Origin: Bidens hawaiensis
Taxonomy: Eukaryota; Streptophyta; Magnoliopsida; Asterales; Asteraceae
Direction: 5' to 3'
Assembly: GCA_021521415.1 (NCBI GenBank)
Contig: JAIQDT010000106.1
Location: 131,501 to 195,500, forward strand
DNA: 64,000 bases
Both the position numbers and the translations under genes were made by a program. Positions 42,927 to 55,819 of the stretch are shown piece after piece (within the stretch, counting starts at the first letter, position 1; every line of letters begins with the position of its first letter). Under the pieces are notes generated by a model. That model saw only the letters and a program-made list of their open reading frames with translations, ran no database searches and had not been told where the DNA came from.

Positions 42927-42941
42927 CCAATGTTTCCCCCC

Positions 42942-42949
42942 TATAAGTA
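42942..42949 (+). promoter_or_regulatory. TATA box of STIG1-like gene copy B
   Basis: TATAAGTA, 15 bp from the LTR end and 96 bp before the ATG, as in copy A. Confidence 0.75.
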
Positions 42950-43037
42950 CGTACATTTCGATTAGTCTGTCTCATCCATAACCCAAATCTTTCTCTATTC
43001 AACAATTCATCTCACTTACTTTTACTTATTATCTATC

Positions 43038-43457
43038 ATGAATACTAGCATCAAGAAAATCTTGATAACCCTAATCATTCTAATGGCTTTAGCCATTAAC
43101 ATTTTTGCAACACCAATTGAAGACGATGGCGAGGTAGTTAGTTCTTCTTTTGGTTCACTTAGAAGGGCAAACCGGTTCCTTGCCCAACACTTGAGGGGCC
43201 AGTTGAAATGCAACAAAAACCCAAGGCTATGTCGGGCAAAAGGAAGCCCTGGGCCAAATTGTTGCAAGACAAAATGCGTAAATGTCATGACTGATAAACA
43301 GAATTGTGGGCTTTGTGGGAAAAAATGCAAGCACCAAGAGATTTGTAGTAAGGGAAAATGCGTTAACTTGATGACAGACAAACGCCATTGTGGAGGGTGC
43401 AACAATAGATGCAAAAAAGGCCATGCATGCGTTTATGGAATGTGCAGTTACGCGTAA
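43038..43457 (+). CDS. STIG1-like: STIG1-like stigma-specific cysteine-rich secreted peptide, copy B
   Basis: 139 residues with the same architecture as the gene at 183. It keeps the RFLAQ stretch seen in other STIG1 proteins. Cys104 of the ICC motif is Ser here (AGT for TGT) and residue 116 is Arg, leaving 15 cysteines; the inferred ancestor had 16. One cysteine is therefore probably unpaired. Other differences from copy A cluster at residues 40-48 (LLRGANQLHA versus SLRRANRFLA). Confidence 0.93.
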   Translation: MNTSIKKILITLIILMALAINIFATPIEDDGEVVSSSFGSLRRANRFLAQHLRGQLKCNKNPRLCRAKGSPGPNCCKTKCVNVMTDKQNCGLCGKKCKHQEICSKGKCVNLMTDKRHCGGCNNRCKKGHACVYGMCSYA

Positions 43458-46282
43458 GAGAGAAAACAAATTTGTGTATTAAGCGGCAAATAGCAATTCA
43501 ATTCATTTAAAATTTCTTGTGATGGAGTGGATATGTAACTAAGCTACCTTGATAGCTTGACCGAGCCTCTTAACGGTCATTTATTTGTTTTTCTCATAAA
43601 TTCTAGCTATTTGTATTTTGTTTTGAATAAAAATTGTCCCATATAAGTTTAATAATCATAGACCTTATTTCTTTTAGCCAGTTGAAATACGAAGTAGTAC
43701 ATAATACTGCATGTGATTTCCAAACCTATCTAAGCTCCATATAGACACAATTCTAGAATCATTTCATTGTAAATGAACTAGGTGTTATCCTGGCGCGTCG
43801 CGCCAATGTATCTTTGTTATAATTGTTTCTCCATTTAGTTAGGCGGGCGGTTGCGTCGGTGTACCTTTATTGTAGTTGTTGCTCCGTTTACCTAGGCAGT
43901 GTGTGTGATTTATTAATTGTTACTAAAGTTCATTCCATTTATGGTGCTATGTTTAGCTAGGCAAATTGGTGTACGTTTAACACAAAAGCTTATCGTCTAT
44001 ATCCCACCTTGAAACAATCGCGCGTCGGTCACACGATTCAAACACATAAAACATAGTACGTTATAATAACTTATCACCACACCACATTTTCCATTAGTTG
44101 ATTTAGTAAATTTTTATATATACAAAAATCTATTTTTATTTAAAAAAAACCACAAAATTGAACCCAAAAAAAAAAACAGGTTATGAGCAACAAGGTTTGA
44201 ACTCCGAACCCACCAATTGGTACAAGACTACACTACCATCACACCAACTTCCATTGTCTTTACTGTTGTTTCTTTCAAATATTAAATACCAAAACAGATT
44301 TCAAAATATTAAAAAAAAAACAGAAACTTAATGGCTGTTGACAGCCATTGATTAGACCTCAAAATCTTTTTAGCAGCAAGTTTTGCTTTAATATATATAG
44401 TACAATTTAAACACGTAAAATTTGGCGTTTCTACAAAATGACAAAGCAAACTGTTTTATCAGTTAAGATGTACGTATAGATAGGGAGGTTGTTTGGGAAC
44501 CACAAAAATAAGAAACCTTGGAATCATAAGATTTATATGTAGAGGAGAAGTATACTTTGAAAACCCTCTTTAGTTGAGAAAACGCGTGAAAGCCCCATAT
44601 AACATCGTTTTTTTTTGTTACATGTAATATATGTTGTTACATTTAATACAAAAATCGAAAACATAAAAAAAATGTTTTGTTATTTTTTTTTTACATTTTT
44701 TTAGTAATTTTTATATATGTTTTCAGGAGAGAGAAAATATAAATAAACTTTTACATTTTTTATTAACTTTAATTGTGGATCACAAGATTAATTTTTAATT
44801 AAAAACATGTCGTTGACAATATGTTTCTAGAGTTTTCATAACTCGAATGGATTTTTATCTAACCTAACCCTGTATGTAGAAACTCATTTTTATATACAAA
44901 AATATTATTTTTACGTAATTTTCTTTAAAGTTTTATATATAACACACTTAGAAGGTGTTACAATGATAAAAGAAAAGGAAAAAAACAAGAAAAAACACAA
45001 CTTTGTACTAACTTTTATGCAAATGTTTACATACGCACACGTGGGGCACAAACATATAAAGTATATGTGTATATATAATAAAATAAGCAAAAATAAATTC
45101 CAATATTACCTTAGCTATTTAATTCTTAAATATTCTATTTAATTACCAATATGACATTGTTATTTTGATAATTGATTAAATGTTCTAGGATCTCTCTTCT
45201 CGCACTAAAAATTTTTTCTCGCGTAAAGTTAACTTGATCTATACCATTAATATAAAGCACGGACAAGATTGAAGATATATTTACATACTTTCAAGACTTT
45301 AACTAATTACAATTTTAAAACATATGGAAGGATATTTTAAAAATAAATCTTCATAGCACATTCAAGTTTGATGCAAGTTTAATTTTTCTTTTAACGTCAA
45401 TAACTGTTTTGTATGTCATTTTTTTTTTAAATTTACACCATAATATAAAGATTTTGTTCAATATAAGAACGATGTTTTCATATAAAAATTAGAAATAATT
45501 ACGTTTTAACTGATTTTTAGTTAATTTACTAATGTCTTTTTTCTTTCAAATACAACATTATAAATCATCAACCTAATTAGTTGTGTTGCCCAACACATTG
45601 CGCTGGCACACATCTAATGTGCATTCCATCTAAAGGAATTAGTTGATTTAGGTATCAATTTATAGATTATGTTTTTGGGTAAATCAAGCATACAATTAAT
45701 GAAAGTTGTGTTCTATAGTGTATTTGTGGACATATATTTTACCCATACTTTTAGTAATTTTTCGAAAGTGTCATTTCTTTGTTAGTGAACTTTTGACTGG
45801 TTTCTTACACTTATAACATCTGTATTAAACTTTTAAATTTGACGGGAAATCATTATTATACTTTTACACATTTGTAAGGTTTACTTCTTAGTATTAAGTT
45901 CATTTTCATTTGGAAATTTCATAAGCACTTTGCAAATTTATCGATCATTGGTTTTTAGTTTTTCTATTTACCATGCACCTAGAATAGTGCTTATGTAAAT
46001 TGCAAAAGCTAACCAAATTTCATCAATCCTTTTTAGGGCTTGCAATTGACACGACATGAATCTACACTGGTTTACGTGCAGGTATGACCTTAGCAGGTTT
46101 CGTGCACTAAGCAGGTAGACACGAATCGACCTGTTAATATTTGTGTCTAAACAAGTAAAATACTCATTTACCTGTTAAGTATCCGTTAGTACCTCACTAG
46201 ATCATTTTATAAATAAAAATATATAATACCATAATATGTTATATACCCTAAATAGTTAACCATAAATTTTTATACCAAACAA
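43458..46282. other. AT-rich intergenic region, copy B
   Basis: Repeats 603-3,424 with small indels and scattered substitutions. No gene recognised. Confidence 0.7.
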
Positions 46283-46579
46283 TTGAGCACGACGTATATA
46301 ATACCCATCCAACACCAAGTAGACGGCGCACAAACGCCTCCGATTCCCCCTCTCCGTAGCTCGGGTAGTTCGGTGGTTTCCCTCCACATATCCGATAGTT
46401 TCAGCCCTTCAATTCTTCAGTCTACCTCTCCACGTCTCCGATTCTCCAGCAGTTCGGCCTTCTTTCATGTCACAGCCCCGACCCCTATACCCCGGGAGGG
46501 GAGCCGTGAACGTTCAATGGTGGTATCGATGTTTATTAAAATAATTTGCAGCGGAATATTTCATCAGAACCGTAGTTAG
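46283..46579 (+). other. GC-rich open segment, copy B
   Basis: Same as 3,425-3,721 with two changed residues (L to I, V to M); still open, still without an ATG start. Confidence 0.3.
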
Positions 46580-47079
46580 GAAAATTAATCAGAGTTATAA
46601 AAACACAATAATTCTTATTTCATAAACTGGGATAAAAACCCATTTTTATACAAACATAAGTTTTATAGGGATAAACCCTAATTTACAAAACACGTTTCTT
46701 TATTCTGGTGGCAAGCCCCTTATTTAAGCTGGAAGCCCGCAGGCATCATTCATTTGTCTCTAACAGGTCACATGAAACATGTTTAAAAATATTTGATCAG
46801 CAGGAAATACTGGTGAGTACATTCATTTATAAAAGACACATTTTACAGTTACAACATTAAGATGTTTTTACATCTGTCTGCTTACAAATTACCGAAAGGT
46901 ACTTGTCACTCGACTGTATCTGTGACTGTGGTCATATTACTTATTGGCTAACACTTGTCCAATAAGTAACGTGTAATAGCCCAGTAGGCAAGCCTTGTAT
47001 ACAAAACCCCACAATACCAGTAGTAACTATCCCGTAAGTCTACAGAGACTTAATCACTGTAATGTATTTAAAATCGTTT

Positions 47080-47300
47080 CTCTTAATATACACTTATATT
47101 CAAGAGCAATCTAGTCTGATTCTCACGCCGGAGGGTGGTCACAAGGAGGTACCCCCCCTTCTCAGTGACTAGCTCACGGTGTCTGTTTTGCAGGTCATCA
47201 GAAGAACAACCATCTTTGCCGGACATAACCCCTCGTGGGAAACATCTACTTAACCCCCAGATTATCCGTAATCTGCCCGGGGTCACTTAGTGTTTCTTCA
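47080..47300 (+). mobile_element. Tat-related LTR fragment in glycosyltransferase exon 1, copy B
   Basis: Same boundary as 4,222-4,442: LTR terminus tgtttcttca directly followed by coding sequence at 47,301. Confidence 0.75.
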
Positions 47301-49897
47301 TGTTCTTAGTTCGTCGCGATCTGCCCCTTGATTTCCTCTGGCATACCTTCTTCTTACAGGTGGGTATCTTATCTTTTCATATTCGCTTTAGATTCAAAGC
47401 TTCATTAGATTAGATGGTTCAAACCAAACACACAAATTAGGAACTAACTGCTTGACTTGCCATTTTCTCCTAATGCTCAAATCTCATAATTATTATTTAC
47501 TAGCGACTGTCTCTTCTCTTGGCATCGGCTGTTTATACAAATTATTAATCGGATTGGAATTTTTATATCAACTTTAGGTTTGATCATATTATTGTTCGGC
47601 TTTGTTGTTTTGTTCATCAATACATAACGTTAATGCAGAATGCTGATGCAGCCAATTACTCGATCTATATTCATTCGGAACCTGGTTTTGTATTCGACGA
47701 AACCACCACTAGGTCCGCCTTCTTTTATGGTCGGCAGTTAAGCAATAGCATTAAGGTGATCAAACATCCTCCTCTATAACATCTTTATTGATTATTATTT
47801 TTATAATTGTTGGAGATATAGCATTCGAGTTGTCTCTTATCTTGTCCAATGATTGTAGTGGTGATGTTACAGGTAGGTTGGGGCGAATCCACTATGATTG
47901 AAGCTGAAAGATTGCTGCTTCGAGCAGCTCTTCACAATCCTGCAAACCAGAGGTTTATTCTTTTATCAGACAGGTAAATAAATAATAATACTCTTGTCAT
48001 CATCTTTGTTATACTTCTTTTAAGGCTGCAATTGCTGTCGTTGTGGATTGTGATGATTTGGGTTTTTGAATTTGATCACATTTTCCTTTTTGTGCAGTTG
48101 TGTTCCCCTCTACAACTTTAGCTATATTTACAATTATCTGATGGGATCTTCTAAAAGTTTCGTGGACAGGTGTGGTTATTACTTTCATTTGCTCTTTGCA
48201 AGTTGCAAATTATCTGATCTTAGTTATACGGGGTGTTTGGATGTGTGCTTTGATGATTATTATCAGATGTTGAGTAACCATTATGAAATAAGATATGGTG
48301 CAGAAAATATTGCTTTGCTGCCAAATAATGTATACATAAGGGTATATAAGTAATTTTATCTTACTTTGAATAGTTAGTTAGTTTATTTAACACCAGAAAA
48401 TCATAAACAAACGTAGGTTGCCCAAATACTCGAAACTGATTATTGCAACTTGTAGTTGAAGTAATTAGATAATTACTTCCATTCAAACACCCTAGTATAA
48501 ACTGTTGTTGATCTGGGCTTTATGTGTTTTAGCTTTCTTGATATGAAAGAAGGTCGCTACAATCCTAGGATGTCTTCTGTTATACCAATGGGGAAATGGC
48601 GAAAAGCCTCACAGGTTGAACCATATTTTTATCACATTTTGTCTTATGCAATTTTGCCTTAACTTGGCTCCTTTTAATTGAACTTTTCAGTGGATTGCTT
48701 TAATTAGAAGCCATGCAAAAGTTGTAGCATATGACGGCATCGTATTTCCAGTTTTTAAGAAGTTATGTAAGGTTTGTATTTCCATTTTTGTTATAACATC
48801 AGAAAAGGACAACATATGAACATATTGGTTTTTATTTATTACTAACATTATTTATTTAATGTTTTTCAGAGACGTCCACCCTTAGATTATAGTAAAGGAA
48901 AACAGAATTATGTAAGTTATTTGTTGGTGCATAGATGTCAGTAGTTCATATGTCAAATGTCTGTAATCGAGTCTGTAATAGTGTTTGTGTATTTGTTTGT
49001 AAAAGCGAAGTTGTTGACAAGTTCGCTTAGGCGTTTGACAAGGTGGATACGCTTGATAATTTCGCTGATTTATACACTAAAGCGTTTGACAAATCCAGAT
49101 TTCAAAACCTTATTGAACTGAATGGGATGATCAATCCCGAGTAACCATGCTTTTCTTGTGTTATTTAAAAAAAAAAAAACGTCACTAATCGCTTAAAATA
49201 TGTCGGTTACATCAGTTTGAAGGACTTGTCTTCGGATATGTTTTGGTCCTCATTTTCTGCTTGTAGATTTTGAGGATAGCCATTAACCAGATCACTGATA
49301 GTGACCCGGGCGGTTTATGATGAATTTTTCGTTCTTTCGCTTAAAATTAGTCGATAATACTTAGTTAGAAGGACACATACTAGTATGTGGTCGGTCCAGC
49401 TGATCCATTGGATCTTCGGGATAGCCGTTTACCTGAAGACTTTGTTTTGGTCGGGGCGATAAATGTTAAATTTTTTTTTAAGGGAAATGAAATTATTTTT
49501 CAAGTATGTTACTTCGTAAGAAGTTCGTTAGCTATGTTAAACGGAAAATTGATCCAACCTCGGAAAATGATAGATATACGAACTTTGTGTGCTTAACTAG
49601 TGAAGTTATTAGGCTTAAAAGGCTTTAGGACAGTCATTGTATGTCATGGTAACCTTTTCTGGTGCGTAAAAGTAGATGTGATACAAACTAATTTTACTTG
49701 ATTTTACGTGGAAAATCCTAAAGAGTTTTGCGTGTCTTCATATATATCTTTCCGAATGATAGGCAGAAAAGCGATTACCCAGTCATACACGAGCCCATGT
49801 GTGTTCTGATTCCCGTGAAGATAGTGTCTCAAGATACTGCAGTGATCCAGATTCGGGACTTGCAGTTAATTTCTACTTTGAAGTCTATGTCTATTTA

Positions 49898-49898
<1 letters not shown>

Positions 49899-49945
<47 letters not shown>

Positions 49946-49949
49946 TATT
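49899..49949. repeat. (AT)n microsatellite expanded in copy B
   Basis: About 20 AT units, versus a short A-run plus about 6 AT units at the matching place in copy A (7,050-7,078). Confidence 0.9.
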
Positions 49950-50529
49950 TGAAGTTATTGACACATTTTAGAGATGACGAAATATCAAGACTTCTCAATC
50001 TTAGAGTAAGAAGAAGAACGGGAACCAGAATAAGAGTACTTACATGTTTAATCAGACACTATGGGTCGAAGTCAATTCGGGGTGACTTGGGGAAAGCCAA
50101 ATACGCTTTGAGGATAGATAGGAGGCATCAATATTTCTGAGTTGTTGCCCACTTAAATTTTAAGGATTAATTGAACCTAACTCGTATCACAGAAACGATG
50201 AAAACCACTTTAAGTTATACCTGTCTACAACCTGTCTCTATATGTCATAATACAGTTAAACACGGATCTATGTGACAGTCACGTAGTTAGTATGATTCCT
50301 GTTCGGATCTTTTCTAAAACGTGGCAGTCCCTAGCGAGACTGAAATTTGATCCCTTATACTTTAAATTTTTTAAGTTTTTGTACTTAGATAGTATTATGA
50401 TTTTTTAACTGGTTACTTAGAATTGATCACGTCATTTAGTTCTTCAAGGAAAGTTTTATATCTTAATTTGAAAAATGTTAAACTTATAAGGTTAAATTTT
50501 GTAAATATATAGGCGATGTTGTTGAACAG

Positions 50530-51299
50530 GCGAAGTTGTGGATAACTTCGCCTAGGCGAAGTTATCTTTAACTTCGCCTGTATGACTCCGCCCATATAAA
50601 AGGATTTTCAACAGTCAATTTTTTCATTAATATCAGCGAACTTATCTCCACAGACAAACCATTCTCCGGCGAACTTGTTATTAACCTCGATTACGTGTTA
50701 TTTATTCCGATTTTCTCACCGATCAAAGGTTCGAGATGTTGTTTTCTCATATATTACAAGTTCTTTGATGCTAATCAAGGGTCGTTTCGACCCGGTTATT
50801 AACCTCGAACCATCGGTTTTGAAACCGATTTTCATAACCTATGTTTTTACGTGTTGAACACTATACTGATCGTCAACATGTCCTTAAAACTTGTGGTTAA
50901 GAGTTCTTAATCGTCTAAACTATCCGAATCATCAACTGCACGTTGTTCCATGAATCTCACTGTCGCCGATTCAGATTCAGGCGAAGTTAGGGTTTAGGCG
51001 AAGTTATCCGTAACTTCGCCTGGAGCTTAAGTTCGCCTGAGGCGAAGTTATCCGTAACTTCGCCCGAAGCTTAAGTTCGCCTGAGGCGAAGTTATCCGTA
51101 ACTTCGCCTGAAACTTAAATTCGCTTGAGGCGATGTTGTGATGAGGCGAAGTTAACTTTAACTTCGCCTAGATCATTTTTACTTAATATTAATTAGACGA
51201 ACTTAAAGCTGAAGCGAAGTTGTTCCCAACTTCGCCTCAACTTTAACTTCGCCTATACAGAGTTTATCACAACTTCGCTCATGGTAACAAAGCGAACTT
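50530..51299 (+). repeat. GCGAAGTT palindrome array, copy B
   Basis: All seven inverted pairs with 6-nt spacers of 7,659-8,428 are kept unchanged, although single differences occur between them. Confidence 0.95.
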
Positions 51300-51345
51300 G
51301 TGCTATGTCTTTGTGTCGTTCTAACTTGGTTAGTTTGTTGCAGAT

Positions 51346-54177
51346 ATGGCTGCGATAGCTGGTGCTGGAGGTGCAGGAGGAGATGATGGTGACAATCAGA
51401 GACAATTTTTCCCGGGTCACAATATGTACATCACTCTTGACCCGGAGGCGAGCGGTGTGGACGACTATCGCGAGATTATCACTTTCCTCCTACGCTCGAG
51501 GATCTTTCATGCGATCACAAACACATTGCCGATATCTCTGCCGAATATCGAAGACTTCTGGCAGACGGTCGAATACGACTGCCGTGTTGAGCCCCCGGTG
51601 ATGAGAGCTACGGTGAACAATCAACAGGTTCAGTTCAATTCTGAACAGATCCGGGTGGCATTAAGGTTTGGTGAGGAGACTCGAGACGATCCTACAGAGT
51701 TCGTAGCTCCTTTTCGTGATGGAGCGTTTCTTCGGATGGGCTACTCAGGTCCATTAGGAGATACCCAAAGGAGGAAGGGTTTCCTTCTTGATCAGTGGCG
51801 CTTCCTTATGCACGTCATGATCGTGTGCATGTCGGGGAGGAAGGCGGGCACTGATGGTATAGGTGCGACCATGCAGTCTGCCATGACTGCACTGACCTAT
51901 AACAAGCGTTATAGCTTCAGTCAAATGGTCTTTTATGAGATAGACAGGCAAAGAAGGGCGATGTCTCGGGAGCGGTTCATAATGTACCCACGCTTTTTAC
52001 AGATGATATTGAATCATGTGGCTCCGAGTCTACCTCAGAGACGTCCGATCAGATACGTCGAATCAGTGAGCAAACGTATCTTTGCTCAATGCCGCACGTC
52101 AAGTGCGAGGAGCAACCCTGAACGTCGTCCCAGGCATACTCCTCTATTTGGGTTTTTAATTAACCCAGAGTATGTTCCTGCTGGTGGGGACGAGTTCAGA
52201 GATCCTCAACCGCAACAGGCAAGAGCAACTCAAGCTGTTCCTGCTCCTGCTGTGCCTGTTGTATCAACTGCTGAGGATATAGACCTTGACGCTGTTTTTG
52301 GAGGTCAAGGCTATTTTGACATGGATCAAGTTGAAGAGGTGCAAGTCTCGGCTGCACAAGGTTCAGGTGTGAGTATGACTAGAGCAGCTACGTCGATGGC
52401 TGACTCCGATTTGGATGAGATTATGAATGAGGGGAGACGGTTGATGGTGTCTAGAGAGAGAACGTTTGGGAAAAGAAAGAGAACAGAAGATGATGATGAG
52501 TCGGAAGAGGAAGAGGACATTCATAAGCTGATAAGAAGATCAAGACGGGAAAGGACAGGTGCTAGCTTGGGAGCTGGAGAGACTTCAAGGACTGTACGTT
52601 TTGCTCCGGCCGCACTGTCTGGTATGTCTATTGTTCCTTCTTCTATACAGGTGACAAGTACAAGCGCTACGGATGTTCCCGTGGTGGCTACATCAACGGC
52701 TGGCATGCCATCCACCACTACCATCCAGACGTCGACTCCGGAGATCGTGTCACTACCACCTCCAACGCTTACTCAATCGGTGGTAGCTGCACGATTTATA
52801 GAGTCAACGGTCGTTACTGCTGCAGGGTTATCAGGTATGGTACCACCTGCGGTTACGCCTGCTTCTGGAGTCTCGCCTTCGCCTATGTCAGATTCAGAAA
52901 GAATAGCTTCACTAGAGCGGATCGTGGCAGAACAATCGAAGACTATTCAAAGCCTAGTGGAAGCAAATCAACTACAGGCATCCCTCCTGGTTGAGCATGG
53001 GAAAATCATAGATGCCTTGAAGGAGTTCTTGGCATCTCAGGGGGAGATGAGTTGTAAGGGCGACGAGCTCAGAACGAAGAAGAGAAATGACCGAGACGAT
53101 GATCCCAATGCATCGGAAGATGCAGGTGGTGAGCTGCCAAGAACTTCTGAAGCTCTTGGTACTTCCACAGCTGAGGGGGAGTCTACTGACGTGGCTGGTG
53201 GTTCTGGTGATGATGTGGTGTTAGTTAAGGATGACGTGATCGATGCGCTGAAAGAGCTTGATGATGACATGTTCAGTGATGAGGTACTGTTTGATGAAGA
53301 TGTGCTGCCGAGTGATATGATTGAGAAGATCGGTGAGCAGATTGTGATTGAAGATGGGATAGAAGAGGGGGAGATAGTAGAAGAAAACGTTGAACACGAG
53401 ATCCCTGATGTTGAGAAAGCCGACGTGGGTGTTGAGATGGATGAGACTGAGTGGGAGGAGCAGCCTAGGTGGAAGGAAGGCTGTGCTCATTGGTTCATTA
53501 AGACCAAGAATCCTGCTGTTCCAGCCATGTTCAAGAAAAGTTATAACATCAAAGGCTATGCTGAGTCGAAGAAGGGAATTATCTGTTGGATTTATGATGA
53601 ACAGATCAAGTTGTTTGTGGTGAAGCGTTATGATGGTATTCAATACTTCAAACGAATGCTGAGATCTCTCAATACGTTGCCGGAATGCGAGGTGAAAGAT
53701 TTGGCCAGGTTGGGCCTGATAAACAGAAGTGACAACAATATGGCGAGAATGATTGAGAAGATTGTGTGGAAAGAAAGCATAAAAGAAAAGAAGTTTGAAC
53801 TATTAAAGCCACAAAAGGGAAAGCTCGTGGAGGATACAGAAAGGGGATTGAGAGCAGATGGCAAGCCATGGATGGTGATGAAGTACAAACCGATCCGATG
53901 CATCAAGGAGGTTCCAATGAAGACTATGCCTCAAGATGTGTTGAAGAATCTAAAATGGTGGTACGTTGATTGCCAGACTGCTGAAGCCGTGATGGAAGAC
54001 GAAGATGAACAAGAAGTGCTGAGGGTGTATGACCCGATGCATCTTGTTAACTTATCGAAAGCTGATTTGCAAGCGTTGAACGAAAAGAAGATATTCTACA
54101 TTCCTGCTTGGAAGGATGAAGCAAGGAAATATCAGCGAGTAGTCACGGTGTGTGTTAGAGAAGGAGTGCACGCATGA
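51346..54177 (+). CDS. Copia-associated downstream ORF product, 943 aa, copy B
   Basis: Same length as copy A and fully open. By eye about ten amino-acid replacing and five silent differences separate the two (for example M172I in the N-terminal region and C657S, K660E in the acidic region). The ratio is close to that expected without strong constraint, but counts are small. The splice acceptor before the ATG is kept. Confidence 0.85.
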   Translation: MAAIAGAGGAGGDDGDNQRQFFPGHNMYITLDPEASGVDDYREIITFLLRSRIFHAITNTLPISLPNIEDFWQTVEYDCRVEPPVMRATVNNQQVQFNSEQIRVALRFGEETRDDPTEFVAPFRDGAFLRMGYSGPLGDTQRRKGFLLDQWRFLMHVMIVCMSGRKAGTDGIGATMQSAMTALTYNKRYSFSQMVFYEIDRQRRAMSRERFIMYPRFLQMILNHVAPSLPQRRPIRYVESVSKRIFAQCRTSSARSNPERRPRHTPLFGFLINPEYVPAGGDEFRDPQPQQARATQAVPAPAVPVVSTAEDIDLDAVFGGQGYFDMDQVEEVQVSAAQGSGVSMTRAATSMADSDLDEIMNEGRRLMVSRERTFGKRKRTEDDDESEEEEDIHKLIRRSRRERTGASLGAGETSRTVRFAPAALSGMSIVPSSIQVTSTSATDVPVVATSTAGMPSTTTIQTSTPEIVSLPPPTLTQSVVAARFIESTVVTAAGLSGMVPPAVTPASGVSPSPMSDSERIASLERIVAEQSKTIQSLVEANQLQASLLVEHGKIIDALKEFLASQGEMSCKGDELRTKKRNDRDDDPNASEDAGGELPRTSEALGTSTAEGESTDVAGGSGDDVVLVKDDVIDALKELDDDMFSDEVLFDEDVLPSDMIEKIGEQIVIEDGIEEGEIVEENVEHEIPDVEKADVGVEMDETEWEEQPRWKEGCAHWFIKTKNPAVPAMFKKSYNIKGYAESKKGIICWIYDEQIKLFVVKRYDGIQYFKRMLRSLNTLPECEVKDLARLGLINRSDNNMARMIEKIVWKESIKEKKFELLKPQKGKLVEDTERGLRADGKPWMVMKYKPIRCIKEVPMKTMPQDVLKNLKWWYVDCQTAEAVMEDEDEQEVLRVYDPMHLVNLSKADLQALNEKKIFYIPAWKDEARKYQRVVTVCVREGVHA

Positions 54178-54241
54178 AGATACAAGATTACGAGACAAGA
54201 GCTGAAAGATCAAGATATGAAGCTGCTGCCAAGGGGGAGTC

Positions 54242-54726
54242 TGTTGGTGCATAGATGTCAGTAGTTCATATGTCAAATGTCTGTAATCGAGTCTGTAATG
54301 GTGTTTGTGTATTTGTTTGTAAAAGCGAAGTTGTTGACAAGTTCGCTTAGGCGAACTTGTTAACCAAGCGAAGTTGTTGACAAGTTCGCCTAGGCGAACT
54401 TGTTGAACGAGCGAAGTTATAGACAACTTCGCCTGAGGCGAAGTTGTCGTGTATTTATACTGTTTACGGGTTTACTGTTTAAGGTTAATCAGTGGTTAGA
54501 GTTTTGGTTGATCGATTTGGTTATTTTACGTGTAATTCATTGAGTCGAGTGACGTGAGGTCGAGAGGCTGTAAGTAATACAGTTCGAGTTATTAATATAA
54601 CATGGTTTTGTTCGTATTGTGTTCGTGTGTTCGTAAGCTTATATTCTACGTCCGTAACGATCTACACAGGGATTCCGCACCTGTGTATATCGGGATATCT
54701 CGTGAGATCCGTCCGGGGAACCTACA
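54242..54726 (+). repeat. 3' LTR of the Copia derivative, copy B
   Basis: 485 bp, with the same three inverted half-site pairs at 43-bp period. Confidence 0.92.
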
Positions 54727-55819
54727 TTATTACATTTTCTTGAAATCATTTTAAGGTCAGCCTAAAACTCAATTGTGATTTTTTTTTTCAAAATATGCAG
54801 AAACTTCAGAAGCAGCGTAATTGCATTCCTGATGAGCATTATGTGCAGACATTACTTGCAGTAAGAAACATTTTTAAATTTCTTATGAAATCTTATTTCC
54901 CTTTATAATAAAGTTTAAATTGTGTGTCCTAAGATGAATGATCTCGAGGGAGAGCTTGAAAGGCGAACTGTGACATACACTTCATGGATCCAGTCCGCCA
55001 CAAACATGGAAACGAGAAGCTGGCATCCTGTAACCTATAACTATGCAAGTGCCAACCCTCAACAAATCCAAAGAATCAAGGTTATATATTGTATGTTTTT
55101 CTATCATTATTCATTTTGCTTAAAATGGCGAAACCACTTATATATATTGCAATTGCAGGATATAAACCATGTGTATTATGAGACTGAACACCGAACAGAA
55201 TGGTGTAAGACTAATGGAATATTGGTCCCCTATTTTCTGTTTGCTCGCAAGTTCTCTAGAGACGGGGCCATGCGGCTTCTGGCTGAAGGGAATTTTGATG
55301 CATCTGCTCTGCAACATACGACTCCATGACTGGTAGGAAATATCTAAATTGAATAGCACTTTGTCATCATAGATACAGTGTATACACAGTAACTGTCTAA
55401 AAATAGATGTCATTAAAATGACTTGTTCTCCCATCTTCAGGCATGTTTCTTTGAAAACGAACACGTTGTTGTAAAATGAATAATAAGTGACTAAGCCAAA
55501 AAAAACGGGCTGGTGTTGCCATTGTGCAAAACCAACTAAGTTTTGTAAGTGGATGGTATCTTATGAAGTGTTTGTATTATTTCTTTCTTTTTACTGGATT
55601 CGGTTGGTAATCACCTCATCCGTGCATAGCGTTAACTGTTATAATAATAATTCCTAGGCTCTCATTTGGAAAAAGAACATGTCGGCATCAAAATAATTAA
55701 CGAATAGAACAAAAAAAATACTGCAATTTTATTCCAGTTTCTTCATTGATAGATTAAAAGCTTAAAGTACATACAACAATGCATTTATTCAAAAGCTTTT
55801 CATAAATTAATCAGATGAA

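Larger units (their letters stand above)
48922..54726 (+). mobile_element. Non-autonomous Ty1/Copia (SIRE/Maximus-like) element, copy B
   Basis: Same structure and the same ttatt flanks (48,917-48,921 and 54,727-54,731) as copy A, including the LTR-to-pol deletion junction (polyprotein tail 49,031-49,144). The deletion therefore came before the segmental duplication. 5,805 bp; the main length difference is a longer AT microsatellite. Confidence 0.9.
47301..55329 (+). pseudogene. 5'-truncated Core-2/I-branching (DUF266, BC10-like) glycosyltransferase gene, copy B
   Basis: Exon pieces 47301-47358 (truncated), 47639-47755, 47873-47973, 48098-48169, 48533-48614, 48691-48771, 48870-48911, 54801-54860, 54934-55080, 55159-55329; all splice sites conserved. 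The last exon has one change from copy A (LVPYFLFARKF for LVPCFLFARKF). Frames stay open despite the missing 5' end and the Copia derivative in intron 7. Confidence 0.84.
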
